Shown here: one piece after another, positions 23,574 to 30,930 of the stretch
Numbering within the stretch: position 1 is the first letter of the stretch
How the letters are laid out: each line of letters starts with the position of its first letter
Source: Candidatus Lloydbacteria bacterium CG22_combo_CG10-13_8_21_14_all_47_15
GTDB taxonomy: Bacteria > Patescibacteriota > Minisyncoccia > Phycocordibacterales > 21-14-all-47-15
Length of the DNA stretch: 39,450 nt
Assembly (NCBI GenBank): GCA_002771515.1
Contig: PCTL01000026.1
Span: forward strand, 1-39,450
Direction: 5' to 3'
Made by a program: the position numbers and the translations under genes
The notes under the pieces: generated by a model
Database searches by the model: none
Told to the model about the DNA's origin: nothing
The model's input: the letters and a program-made list of their open reading frames with translations, nothing else

Positions 23574-23603
23574 CAAAAACCCCGCTATTCGCGGGGTTTT
23601 TGC
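23574..23603 (-). terminator. rnpB terminator
   Basis: AAAAACCCCGC pairs with GCGGGGTTTTT around a short loop, immediately downstream of the RNA on the minus strand. Confidence 0.9.
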
Positions 23604-23615
23604 AACTTGCTAGTG

Positions 23616-23940
23616 TTCCTGCTCATAAGCCGAATTCTGGTTCAATGATAGCTATTTATCTGGGACGGCTGTTGCCAGCCGCCTCAAGCGGCACTTCCCA
23701 CTGTACGCGAGACACGGCCTTGCATGTAGGTAGGAATTTAGCCGTTTCACCTCTGCCTTCCGGCAGAATTACTCCCGAAGGAGCCCTAGGCCTCTCAGCT
23801 TCGGCGTCACTGTTCGCATCCCTTGGGTCACCCCAGACGGGCGTTACCCGCTACCGTCCTACGCAAAATAATTGCGTACATGTTCGGACTTTCCTCCCCT
23901 GTGCCACCTATGCGGCAGAGGAGCAGCTATCCGGCAGGAA
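23616..23940 (-). ncRNA. rnpB: RNase P RNA
   Basis: The reverse complement contains the universal landmarks: GGGGAGGAAAGTCCGAAC near the 5' end (P4 5' strand and J3/4), GGTGAAACGG in the middle and CAGAATTCGGCTTATG at the 3' end (P4 3' strand). The ends were set by P1, where TTCCTGC pairs with GCAGGAA (23616-23622 with 23934-23940). The length is about 325 nt. It is the catalytic RNA that trims tRNA 5' ends. Confidence 0.95.
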
Positions 23941-23947
23941 CAAAAAA

Positions 23948-23953
23948 ATTATA
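23948..23953 (-). promoter_or_regulatory. -10 box of rnpB
   Basis: A perfect TATAAT on the minus strand, 7 nt before the predicted RNA 5' end. No good -35 is visible. Confidence 0.5.
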
Positions 23954-24011
23954 CTACAGATATAAAAAAATACCATACCGACAGCTCAAAGTGGAGAAAC
24001 CTCGCGTTGTA

Positions 24012-24020
24012 TGGTATACT
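24012..24020 (+). promoter_or_regulatory. extended -10 of yqeY
   Basis: TGg-TATACT ends 8 nt before the ATG at 24029. This also argues against an in-frame ATG at 24011, which lies inside the promoter. Confidence 0.5.
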
Positions 24021-24028
24021 TATATAAT

Positions 24029-24493
24029 ATGGTACTGGTACTGCAAAAAGAGATCCGTGAACAATTAAAAGATGCGATGCGAGCAAAAGACACTACGCGG
24101 GTAAGTGTTTTACGCGGGCTTCTAGCTGCGTTTACGAACGAGCTTGTGGCGCAAAAACGACCGCCACAAGAGGAACTTACAGATGAAGAAGCGCTCGCTG
24201 TCATCAAGCGTCAGGCAAAACAACGCAAAGACTCAATGGAACAATTTGAACAAGGCGGACGGCCTGAACTTGTGCGAGCGGAAAAAGACGAGCTTGCAAT
24301 AATTAACACCTTCCTCCCCGCCCAAATGCCACGCAAAGAAATTGAGAAAGCGGCACGCGCGAAAAAAACCGAATTGGGCATTACCGACAAAGCTAATATG
24401 GGCAAGATTATGGCCTCGCTTATGGGAGAACTCAAAGGTAAAGCTGATGGAACAGAGGTAAAAGCCGTCGTTGAATCTCTATTTGACAAATAA
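24029..24493 (+). CDS. GatB/YqeY domain protein
   Basis: 154 residues from ATG 24029. YqeY proteins share the tRNA-interacting helical domain at the C-terminus of GatB (Asp/Glu-tRNA amidotransferase) but stand alone. The family pattern is clear: LKDAMRAKDTTRVSVLRGLLAAFTNE, the KRQAKQRKDSMEQFEQGGRPELV block, ELAIINTFLPAQMP and NMGKIMASLMGELKGKADGTEVKAVV. The exact role is not settled; a link to tRNA metabolism is usually proposed. It is divergent from rnpB. Confidence 0.92.
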   Translation: MVLVLQKEIREQLKDAMRAKDTTRVSVLRGLLAAFTNELVAQKRPPQEELTDEEALAVIKRQAKQRKDSMEQFEQGGRPELVRAEKDELAIINTFLPAQMPRKEIEKAARAKKTELGITDKANMGKIMASLMGELKGKADGTEVKAVVESLFDK

Positions 24494-24512
24494 ATACATA
24501 GATGTTAATGTG

Positions 24513-24541
24513 TTTAATAGAGCATGAGTATCATATATACT
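24513..24541 (+). promoter_or_regulatory. candidate promoter of the 89-aa gene
   Basis: TTTAAT (24513-24518), a 17-bp spacer and TATACT (24536-24541). This would leave a leader of about 30 nt that includes the SD. Confidence 0.4.
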
Positions 24542-24577
24542 ATTTAGAAACCATGTAGTCATTGCTGGAGGTTGTGG

Positions 24578-24847
24578 ATGCCATCTTTTATTGTACATTT
24601 TTTAACTGACGGAAGATTCGGGGTTATTGTCAGCGGTTTTGGACGAGAAATCACAATAGTGAAAGACCGCGTAACCGGCAACTATGTTATCGCTAGCAAA
24701 GCCGGTTGGACACTTTTACCGAAAAAAACACATTTTACGACTCTCCAAACAATGCGCCGCATCGGTATACGCGCTCTTAAAAAACGCGAACAAGATATCG
24801 CTGAAGCGCGCATTCTGTGCGCAGAACGAGGAGATCCGGACGATTGA
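24578..24847 (+). CDS. hypothetical 89-aa protein
   Basis: Start ATG at 24578, placed by GGAGG at 24567-24571; a TTG two codons earlier is less likely. The N-terminal half is beta-rich (FIVHFLTDGRFGVIVSGFGREITIVKD), the C-terminal half a basic amphipathic helix (MRRIGIRALKKREQDIAEARILCAERG). No family is recognised. It has its own promoter-like sequence, a strong SD and a strong terminator, unlike the core genes beside it, which suggests an accessory gene. Confidence 0.65.
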   Translation: MPSFIVHFLTDGRFGVIVSGFGREITIVKDRVTGNYVIASKAGWTLLPKKTHFTTLQTMRRIGIRALKKREQDIAEARILCAERGDPDD

Positions 24848-24848
24848 T

Positions 24849-24882
24849 CCGGCGGCATATATCATTTATGCCGCCGGTTTTT
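24849..24882. terminator. terminator between the 89-aa gene and mpg
   Basis: CCGGCGGCATA and TATGCCGCCGG form a strong hairpin with T7 on the + strand. It overlaps the 3' end of the convergent mpg gene. Confidence 0.85.
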
Positions 24883-25405
24883 TTATTTCCGTTATAAGAA
24901 ACCTATACTTCTTCCGCCCCCATACCGGTCCTGCATAAGAGATGCCTATCCGCGGAGTTTTGTGTATCTCTTTTTTCGACACGATAATACCGCGGTCTTC
25001 AATCCAAAGACCGGATTCCTTACGCGCCGACAATGTATTCAGATTCCTCGTAATATTCAAATGTTTCGTAACTCGCCCAGGGCCGTTCACACCTTCCACG
25101 CCGCGTATAAGCACCGCTGCGGGATATGCTTCCGGCCCAGTCACGATATTTAGCATCTCATGCATACCGTATACGAAATAGATGTACCACAAGCCTGCCG
25201 GTCCGAACATAATTTCATTACGCGCAGTTCTGCCACGATATGCATGGGATGCTCTGTCTTGGTGTCCATCGTATGCTTCAACTTCGGTAATTTTTAACGC
25301 GCTTATTCCATTCACATTCCGCCGTACCAGAAACTTGCCGAGAAGCTCCTCGGCAACAGCAAGCGTATCGCGATTGAAAAAATCTGTCGTCAATATATGT
25401 GGCAT
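24866..25405 (-). CDS. 3-methyladenine DNA glycosylase (AAG/MPG family)
   Basis: 179 residues. AAG enzymes flip out and excise alkylated purines and hypoxanthine to start base-excision repair. The catalytic-site motif ITEVEAY (39-45) is followed by SHAYRGRTARNEIMFGPAGLWYIYFVYGMHEMLNIV, with the YGMH tract of the family, and by AAVLIRGVEG and NGPGRVTKHLNI. The length is typical for bacterial members (about 190). It lies 8 bp downstream of truB in the same operon. Confidence 0.93.
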   Translation of the reverse strand: MPHILTTDFFNRDTLAVAEELLGKFLVRRNVNGISALKITEVEAYDGHQDRASHAYRGRTARNEIMFGPAGLWYIYFVYGMHEMLNIVTGPEAYPAAVLIRGVEGVNGPGRVTKHLNITRNLNTLSARKESGLWIEDRGIIVSKKEIHKTPRIGISYAGPVWGRKKYRFLITEIKKPAA

Positions 25406-25413
25406 GGATACTC

Positions 25414-26124
25414 TTATATATCAGTCAGTTGTTTTGCGTCTGCGACACGAAAATTACCGATATGTGTTCGCCGTAATTCTTTAACTACCGCCGGTACTCC
25501 AAGCCGGCGGCCTATTTCTTCTGCTATAGAGCGCACATACGCCCCGCTTCCAACTTTCATATGAAGTTTCGCTATGGTATGCTTCCCCATCGCATACAAA
25601 CAAATTAACTCAAATGAATAAACATCCATCGGTTTTATCGGTAGCGCCACCTTCTCACCGCGACGAGCTTTTTTATAAAGCGGTTCACCACCCCGCTTCA
25701 CCGCAGAATATGCCGGCACCGGCAAGTGAAGCACTCCTGTCATTTCAACAAGTGTTTCAATAAGCCGTTCGCGTGTAAGTCCGCTTGCCGGACGGCGCGA
25801 TATGACATTCCCTTCCATGTCACCGGTATCTGTACCAATGCCGAATATAATGTCCGCCTCATATATTTTCGGCAAACCTATGAGTTGAGCAAGCCGTTTG
25901 GTTCCATCGCCAATACCAACAAGTAGAAGCCCTGTCGCGAACGGGTCTAGCGTACCGGCATGGCCGATTTTTTTCACACCCAATTTTTTCCGAAGCATAC
26001 GAACAACATCAAACGATGTGATGCCTTTCGGCTTGTCTATCAAAAGAAGCCTGTCTATCGGCACACTGTCTCGCTTGTCATCTTGAGCGTTATATTGACT
26101 TGTTTTTTTGTTTATGCTACACAT
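25414..26124 (-). CDS. truB: tRNA pseudouridine-55 synthase TruB
   Basis: 236 residues. TruB makes pseudouridine 55 in the T-loop of tRNAs. LLLIDKPKGITSFDVVRMLRKKLG is the family's opening and the catalytic Asp60 lies in GHAGTLDPFATG. KTYEAD is represented by KIYEADIIFGIGTDTGD. GAYVRSIAEEIG and a short C-terminal part follow; the PUA domain of longer TruBs is absent. The first 22 residues precede the conserved start, so a later GTG start (Val21) is possible, though the ATG at 26124 sits 12 nt from a good promoter. Confidence 0.93.
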   Translation of the reverse strand: MCSINKKTSQYNAQDDKRDSVPIDRLLLIDKPKGITSFDVVRMLRKKLGVKKIGHAGTLDPFATGLLLVGIGDGTKRLAQLIGLPKIYEADIIFGIGTDTGDMEGNVISRRPASGLTRERLIETLVEMTGVLHLPVPAYSAVKRGGEPLYKKARRGEKVALPIKPMDVYSFELICLYAMGKHTIAKLHMKVGSGAYVRSIAEEIGRRLGVPAVVKELRRTHIGNFRVADAKQLTDI

Positions 26125-26136
26125 GCAAATAGTAGT

Positions 26137-26145
26137 ATTATACCA
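26137..26145 (-). promoter_or_regulatory. extended -10 of truB
   Basis: TGg-TATAAT on the minus strand, 12 nt before the ATG at 26124. Confidence 0.5.
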
Positions 26146-26191
26146 TCCTGGTGGGGCACTAAGGTCATTTACATTTTACAGACACTACAGC

Positions 26192-26198
26192 AAGGAGG
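26192..26198 (+). promoter_or_regulatory. Shine-Dalgarno of the zinc-ribbon gene
   Basis: AAGGAGG, 5 nt before the ATG at 26204, which decides that start over earlier in-frame codons. Confidence 0.75.
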
Positions 26199-26203
26199 AA
26201 CCT

Positions 26204-26467
26204 ATGCAATGCCCAGCATGTGGAAAAGCAATTGATGAGAATATATACCCTGGCATGAGTAACGGTTGTAATGTGTGCAGTCAGATATACCGCTCATTAC
26301 AGAACATAAAACAACGCGCCAACAGACCGGAATATCAGGGCGGATGTTTTGTCCAATCAACGGCAAAAACATCATCGGGTAGTTACGAACCGCCGATAGA
26401 TCCACCGGAACCAAATTATCTCGGAATCAAATTATCTTTGTTAACAAACCGCGGTGATACCCGCTAA
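26204..26467 (+). CDS. small zinc-ribbon-like protein
   Basis: 87 residues. The N-terminus carries CPAC and CNVC (Cys3, 6, 22, 25), a probable structural zinc site. The rest is polar and Pro-rich (PPIDPPEPNYLGIK), likely disordered. No function can be assigned. Upstream is a strong SD and downstream a strong terminator, so it is a self-contained unit divergent from truB. Confidence 0.65.
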   Translation: MQCPACGKAIDENIYPGMSNGCNVCSQIYRSLQNIKQRANRPEYQGGCFVQSTAKTSSGSYEPPIDPPEPNYLGIKLSLLTNRGDTR

Positions 26468-26474
26468 GTCCCCT

Positions 26475-26508
26475 AGAGCTCCTTCTTCGCGAAGGAGCTC
26501 TTTTTTTC
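26475..26508 (+). terminator. terminator of the zinc-ribbon gene
   Basis: AGAGCTCCTTC pairs perfectly with GAAGGAGCTCT, loop TTCGC, followed by T7. Confidence 0.92.
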
Positions 26509-26616
26509 GCTTAATACCGGGTGTTGTTACCCACCAAATGCGCAATATGCGCGCACTACACGATGCTCACGATGACATAGAAACTTTCTGGTTATATAAA
26601 GTCCTACTGTGGTCAT

Positions 26617-26640
26617 AAAACCCGCCAGCTGGCGGGTTTT
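26617..26640 (-). terminator. terminator of the alpha-operon (after rpsI)
   Basis: A 24-bp perfect palindrome, AAAACCCGCCAG plus its complement, 11 bp beyond the rpsI stop. Confidence 0.85.
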
Positions 26641-26650
26641 AAACTCATTA

Positions 26651-27097
26651 CTATCGTTTGCTCCATTGCGGAGATTTGCGTGCCTTTTTCAAACCGAACT
26701 TGCGACGCTCTTTCATCCGTGGGTCGCGCTTCAGATATCCGGCGCGCTTGAGTTTCTTTCTAAAATCCTCACTGAAAGAAATAATGGCGCGGGAAATACC
26801 ATGTCGCACAGCTTCTGCCTGGCTATGTATACCACCGCCGGACACGAGCACGGTCACCTTAAATTTCGGAGTTTTCACCTTGACGAGCGCGTCACGGACG
26901 ATTGCCTGCATATCTTCGGTCGGAAAATATTTTGCTACATCGCTTCCATTTACAGTAATGGATTCGACGCTTGCCTCGGTGATGCGTACGCGCGCTACCG
27001 AAGTCTTTCGCCTACCGGTCGCTTCAATATATCCTTTCTTCTTCTCACTCTGAGATTTTTCCGCTAAAGAAGCAGTGCTTGTGTTTGTTTTGTCCAT
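26651..27097 (-). CDS. rpsI: 30S ribosomal protein S9
   Basis: 148 residues from the ATG at 27097, 4 bp after the rplM stop; a TTG at 27115 would overlap rplM. After a Ser/Lys-rich leader of about 20 residues, the S9 body starts at GYIEATGRRKTSVARVRI and ends in KFGLKKARKSPQWSKR, the basic tail that reaches the P-site tRNA. VSGGGIHSQAEAVRHGISRAI is the conserved core. Confidence 0.96.
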   Translation of the reverse strand: MDKTNTSTASLAEKSQSEKKKGYIEATGRRKTSVARVRITEASVESITVNGSDVAKYFPTEDMQAIVRDALVKVKTPKFKVTVLVSGGGIHSQAEAVRHGISRAIISFSEDFRKKLKRAGYLKRDPRMKERRKFGLKKARKSPQWSKR

Positions 27098-27101
27098 ATA
27101 A

Positions 27102-27467
27102 TTATTCGGTAACAATTAAATGCTTCATACGGCCTGCCCGAAGCTTGTTGCCTGGAAGCATGCCATACACTGCGCGTCGGAACACTTCTTTATATCCTTT
27201 CTTTGCAATAACCTGTTCCATTCGCTCTGTTTTGAGTCCTCCGGGGTAGCCGGAGTAGCGGGTATAGATTTTGCCCGCCAACTTTTTCACCGAAATATTT
27301 GCTTTCGCCGCGTTCGTAATGCGGACCGTCACACCAGCCGGAATATGCCGTAGAAAACCCGGCGATCGTTTACCCATCAAAGCAGCGGCCGCGTCCGAAG
27401 ACACACGCCCGAGCGACTTACCAGATGCATCTATTGTATAATCTTTATTGTCTGTTTTCACTTGCAT
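27102..27467 (-). CDS. rplM: 50S ribosomal protein L13
   Basis: 121 residues from the ATG at 27467, 4 bp after the rplQ stop. Markers: YTIDASGKSLGRVSSDAAAALMGK, the KIYTRYSGYPGGLK block and FRRAVYGMLPGNKLRAGRMKHLIV. It is shorter than the usual 142 residues, mainly at the C-terminus. Confidence 0.96.
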   Translation of the reverse strand: MQVKTDNKDYTIDASGKSLGRVSSDAAAALMGKRSPGFLRHIPAGVTVRITNAAKANISVKKLAGKIYTRYSGYPGGLKTERMEQVIAKKGYKEVFRRAVYGMLPGNKLRAGRMKHLIVTE

Positions 27468-27471
27468 AGTA

Positions 27472-27825
27472 TTACACAAATTCAATCACCGCCTGCCGGC
27501 TGGAATCGCTCGCGCGCGGTGCAAGCTTAATAATACGAGTATAACCACCGGCACGCTCGCGATACCGCGGCGCAATATCCGTCACCAGTTTTTGAACAAT
27601 CATTTGTTCATTATTAAAATGTGCGGAAAGAAGCCGCCGATTCGCAATCGTATCATTTCGCGCGCGCGTCACTAGCTTTTCAATAAACGGGCGTAGTTCC
27701 TTTGCTTTTGCTTCGGTCGTCTGAATTTTGCCGTGAAGTATAAGCGCTCGCGCGAGACCGGAAACAAGCGCCTGACGCTGGCGTCGCACTCTCCCTAATG
27801 TCCGCATTGTTTTATGGTGTCGCAT
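27472..27825 (-). CDS. rplQ: 50S ribosomal protein L17
   Basis: 117 residues, standard length. MRHHKTMRTLGRVRRQRQALVSGLARALILHGKIQTTEAKAKELRPFIEKLVTRA is the L17 core that lines the exit-tunnel surface. The C-terminus YTRIIKLAPRASDSSRQAVIEF is typical. No SD precedes the ATG. It lies 15 bp after rpoA. Confidence 0.97.
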   Translation of the reverse strand: MRHHKTMRTLGRVRRQRQALVSGLARALILHGKIQTTEAKAKELRPFIEKLVTRARNDTIANRRLLSAHFNNEQMIVQKLVTDIAPRYRERAGGYTRIIKLAPRASDSSRQAVIEFV

Positions 27826-27840
27826 AGTATTCTTAGTCCG

Positions 27841-28851
27841 CTATCTCAAGGTCACCCCGTGCTTCCCGAGTACAAATTTAATCTCTTCAATACCCTTCGG
27901 ACCGAGGCCTTCAATATCTTTCAGGTCATCTTCTTTCTTCCGCGCAAGTCCTCCGACTGTTCGAATATTTGCCACATCAAGCGCGTGAAGCGTCCGTGTA
28001 GAAAGGTCCAACTTTTCAATCCGTGTTTTCAGGAAATCTTGGTCTGCCGGACTTGCCGCCGCGTCTTCAACATGTGCTTCCGCGACACTTACTCCCTTTT
28101 CTTCCACACCGCTTGCGTCAGAACCTTCTCCGGCAATTTCCACAACTTCCTCTGGAGCTTTTTCAAAACCAACAACCGCAGAGAGCTGATCTATCATAGT
28201 GGCAATGGAATATTCAAGCGCCTCTCTTGGCAAAAGTGTTCCATCGGTCTCAATAGAAATGCGGAGGCGGTTATAATCGGTACGATCGCCAACACGCATA
28301 TTCTCCACCTCATAGCTGACGCGGCGAATAGGCGTAAAAATAGCATCAACGGCCATAACACCGATATCAACCTTTCCTTCCTGAAGAACTTCTTTGGGGA
28401 TATAACCAAGCCCTTTTTCCACCGTTAATGTCGCAGAAAATGTCGTTTTTTTGTCGGTCAGTTCAGCAATGTATTGGTCTAAATTCAGTACTTCAATCTG
28501 GCCGGGCGCTTTGAAATCAGCAGCCGTTATTTTCTTTGGCCCTTTCACTGAAAGCGTTACTTCCTGCGGCTCGTCAACTATCATCTTAAACCTAATTTTT
28601 TTCAGATTTAGAAGAATTGTCACCACATCTTCTTTAACTCCATCAATCGTTGAAAATTCATGGTTAACTCCATCAATCTTTACAGATGTAATAGCCGCTC
28701 CGGGGATTGAAAGGAGTATAATCCGCCGAAGCGAATTGCCAAGTGTGTGGCCATAGCCCGGATAGAGGCCATCTATCTCATAGATACCGGAAAATTCCTC
28801 TTCCGACACAACCCGCGGCTTTGATGGCTTGATGATTGTATAGTCTGGCAT
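27841..28851 (-). CDS. rpoA: RNA polymerase subunit alpha
   Basis: 336 residues. The N-terminal dimerisation domain shows YPGYGHTLGNSLRRIILLSIPGAAITSVKIDGVNHEFSTIDGV and the RVSYEVENMRVGDRTDYNRLRISIETDGT block. A linker of about 45 residues, acidic and Ala/Ser-rich, leads to the C-terminal helix-hairpin-helix domain (about 270-336, LSTRTLHALDVANIRTVGGL...EDLKDIEGLGPKGIEEI-like), which contacts UP elements and activators. The linker is longer than usual. A strong promoter lies 53 bp upstream of the ATG, between rpsD and rpoA. Confidence 0.97.
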   Translation of the reverse strand: MPDYTIIKPSKPRVVSEEEFSGIYEIDGLYPGYGHTLGNSLRRIILLSIPGAAITSVKIDGVNHEFSTIDGVKEDVVTILLNLKKIRFKMIVDEPQEVTLSVKGPKKITAADFKAPGQIEVLNLDQYIAELTDKKTTFSATLTVEKGLGYIPKEVLQEGKVDIGVMAVDAIFTPIRRVSYEVENMRVGDRTDYNRLRISIETDGTLLPREALEYSIATMIDQLSAVVGFEKAPEEVVEIAGEGSDASGVEEKGVSVAEAHVEDAAASPADQDFLKTRIEKLDLSTRTLHALDVANIRTVGGLARKKEDDLKDIEGLGPKGIEEIKFVLGKHGVTLR

Positions 28852-28903
28852 GGTAACGCATTAAAAATTATGTGGTGGATAATATAATATACTAAAAAGT
28901 GGT

Positions 28904-28939
28904 GACAATTATTATACTGTATAAATAATTGTCTGTAAA
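28904..28939 (-). promoter_or_regulatory. rpoA promoter inside a palindrome
   Basis: On the minus strand TTTACA (28934-28939), a 17-bp spacer, then TATAAT (28911-28916). The palindrome GACAATTATT/AATAATTGTC (28904-28913 and 28924-28933) spans the -10 and the spacer. Confidence 0.65.
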
Positions 28940-28948
28940 TAGTTGATG

Positions 28949-29575
28949 CTAGCGGCTGTAGAATTCAATTATAGACGACAAGTCAAACGGCATGACCGTC
29001 GCGTCAAGCCGTGGCGCGCCAGTAAGCCTCCCTTCCTTTTTCTTTGCGTCAAACGATATCCATGCAGGCGCGGCATGATTTTTCAGCCGCTCCTCAAGAT
29101 TAGCGAAAAGCGCACTGCTCGCGCTACCTGCCCGCACGCTTATAATATCGCTCGCGTCAACCTGATATGAAGGGACCGTCACACGCTTGCCGTTTACCAT
29201 AATATGGCCGTGCGATACGAGAAGCCGCGCCGCTCGCTGTGAAGGCGCTAGTCCAGCGCGGAATACAACACGGTCAAGCCGTGATTCAAGCATTTTAAAG
29301 AGATCATTGGCGGTACTACCACCAGAAAGCGTCGCTTTACTTACATAGTTTGCAAACTGGCGCTCGTCAACGCCATAGGAGTGCTTCACCTTCTGTTTTT
29401 CGCGGAGCTGGCGACCATATTCTGAAAGATTAGGCCGTCGTTTCTGCGTTGCTGATGCCTTACCTGGCGCTATCGGACGCTTCTCAAAGATACACTTCGG
29501 CGTAAAACACTTTTCTCCTTTCAGGAAAAGTTTTTCACCGGCTCGTCTACAGTTTCTACATACTGAATCTGGCAT
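28949..29575 (-). CDS. rpsD: 30S ribosomal protein S4
   Basis: 208 residues. It is the zinc-binding (C+) form: four Cys in CRNC and KCFTPKC near the N-terminus. The S4 RNA-binding domain appears as LESRLDRVVFRAGLAPSQRAARLLVSHGHIMVNGKRV. S4 nucleates 16S rRNA folding and often autoregulates the alpha operon. It ends 97 bp before rpoA. No SD. Confidence 0.97.
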   Translation of the reverse strand: MPDSVCRNCRRAGEKLFLKGEKCFTPKCIFEKRPIAPGKASATQKRRPNLSEYGRQLREKQKVKHSYGVDERQFANYVSKATLSGGSTANDLFKMLESRLDRVVFRAGLAPSQRAARLLVSHGHIMVNGKRVTVPSYQVDASDIISVRAGSASSALFANLEERLKNHAAPAWISFDAKKKEGRLTGAPRLDATVMPFDLSSIIEFYSR

Positions 29576-29584
29576 AGTAATTGT

Positions 29585-30019
29585 TTATACTCTCCGTGGC
29601 TTCGGCGGTTTCGGACCATTGTGCGGCACCGGCGTCATGTCACGGATTGATGCGATAGCTATACCTTTTGACGCAAACGACCTGATTGCAGATTCTCGCC
29701 CGGCACCCACACCACGCACCACGATATCGGCTTCTTTCATTCCCATTATGCCAGCTTTCTCCGCCATGAGCTCGCCAATTTTCGCGGCGGCAAACGGAGT
29801 ACCTTTCTTGGCACCCTTGAAGCCAAGCGCGCCACTTGAAGACCATGTGAGTATATTCCCAGCCTTATCCGCGAGAGAAAGCATTGTATTGTTGTATGTT
29901 GCGCGTACGGTAAGCACGCCAACTGAAATTTTCTTTTTCGTAGCGCGCGAAAGTGCCCGCTGTTTCAGTTCAGCGTTCATACCGCCTCCTTTTTGTTTTA
30001 CGATGCGTTTCTTACCCAT
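29585..30019 (-). CDS. rpsK: 30S ribosomal protein S11
   Basis: 144 residues. Core marks are GVLTVRATYNNTMLSLADKAGNILTWSSSGALGFKG, the GVGAGRESAIRSF motif and the C-terminal DMTPVPHNGPKPPKPRRV. The N-terminal basic stretch of about 25 residues is normal; a start at Met14 is possible. Confidence 0.97.
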   Translation of the reverse strand: MGKKRIVKQKGGGMNAELKQRALSRATKKKISVGVLTVRATYNNTMLSLADKAGNILTWSSSGALGFKGAKKGTPFAAAKIGELMAEKAGIMGMKEADIVVRGVGAGRESAIRSFASKGIAIASIRDMTPVPHNGPKPPKPRRV

Positions 30020-30066
30020 TGTTGTTTAACTATACATATCAGCTACTCACTCCATCCCCACTATTT

Positions 30067-30447
30067 CTATGTCTTTTCAACCTTCCGGCGACCGGAACCC
30101 ATTGTCTTCCTGACATTACCGCGAACCGTTCGCGAGTTTGTCTTGGTACGCTGGGCACGCACCGGCAAACCCTTCATATGTCGCACTCCGCGATAACTTT
30201 TAATGTCTTTAAGCCGTTTGATGTTGCCTGCAATATCGCGGCGCAGGTCACCCTCAAGTTTGAATGCCTCCACTTCCTTTCTAATCTTGTTTTCCACTTC
30301 AGTGGAAACATCCTTCGGCTTCGCGCCATACGACACGCCGGCGCGGTCTAAAATATCATGCGCACGCGTACGACCAATGCCGTATACGGCGGTCAATCCG
30401 ATTTCCAATCGTTTATTTTCAGGAATTGTAATGCCAAGAAACCTCAT
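30067..30447 (-). CDS. rpsM: 30S ribosomal protein S13
   Basis: 126 residues: MRFLGITIPENKRLEIGLTAVYGIGRTRAHDIL at the start, DIKSYRGVRHMKGLPVRAQRTKTNSRT at the end. S13 contacts P-site tRNA and intersubunit bridges B1a/b. It lies 5 bp after rpmJ. Confidence 0.97.
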   Translation of the reverse strand: MRFLGITIPENKRLEIGLTAVYGIGRTRAHDILDRAGVSYGAKPKDVSTEVENKIRKEVEAFKLEGDLRRDIAGNIKRLKDIKSYRGVRHMKGLPVRAQRTKTNSRTVRGNVRKTMGSGRRKVEKT

Positions 30448-30452
30448 ATGAG

Positions 30453-30566
30453 TTAGCCTTGTCTCTGCTTATGTTTCGGGTTCGTGCAAATCACCCGCAC
30501 GCGTCTTTTGCGCCGGATCATTTTGCATTGTGCGCAGATGCGCTTTACCGATGAACGAACCTTCAT
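30453..30566 (-). CDS. rpmJ: 50S ribosomal protein L36
   Basis: 37 residues, [19 protein letters not shown] through [10 protein letters not shown]. Cys11, Cys14, Cys27 and His32 form the zinc site of the C+ type. The ATG at 30566 is the only sensible start. It sits in the usual bacterial place between infA and rpsM. Confidence 0.96.
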   Translation of the reverse strand: MKVRSSVKRICAQCKMIRRKRRVRVICTNPKHKQRQG

Positions 30567-30570
30567 ATAT

Positions 30571-30604
30571 AAAAAATTTATCACCGCATGAGCATTCTGC
30601 GGTG
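30571..30604 (-). terminator. attenuator-like hairpin between infA and rpmJ
   Basis: On the minus strand CACCGC pairs with GCGGTG (6 bp, loop 11), then a T-rich tract ending just before rpmJ. It is weak, so read-through is expected. Confidence 0.35.
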
Positions 30605-30641
30605 TACTATCCACATATACTCTGTTATCGTTACGCCACTT

Positions 30642-30878
30642 CTACAGACGCTTCACGATTCTACCTTTCCCACCATACGGGTCTATCGCCACAAGCACTT
30701 TATCCCCAACAAGCACTCGGATACGGTGCAACCGCATCTTTCCGGACAAAAAAGCAAGTATCTTACTTCCATCTTCCAACTCCACCCGAAAGAGCGTATT
30801 TGGCAATGCTTCCGTTACGACGCCGAATTTTTCACCTTCTTTCGATTTTATTGTTTTTGAGTCCACTGTTGGGTTCAA
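30642..30878 (-). CDS. infA: translation initiation factor IF-1
   Basis: 78 residues from a TTG at 30878, or 74 from a GTG at 30866; the family norm is 72, which favours the shorter form. The S1/OB fold is evident: [61 protein letters not shown]-1 occupies the 30S A site during initiation. It heads the ribosomal protein cluster. Confidence 0.95.
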   Translation of the reverse strand: MNPTVDSKTIKSKEGEKFGVVTEALPNTLFRVELEDGSKILAFLSGKMRLHRIRVLVGDKVLVAIDPYGGKGRIVKRL

Positions 30879-30930
30879 AAGAAAATGCTAGCAGAGACAC
30901 CGTGTAAAGTCAATCCCGCCTGCGCCAGAC

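Noticed and set aside
23552-24068. Two open frames over 23552-24068
   Set aside because: They lie over RNase P RNA, whose conserved motifs explain the sequence.
26617-26640. 24-bp palindrome as a protein-binding operator
   Set aside because: Its position right after rpsI, with A/T arms, fits a terminator better.
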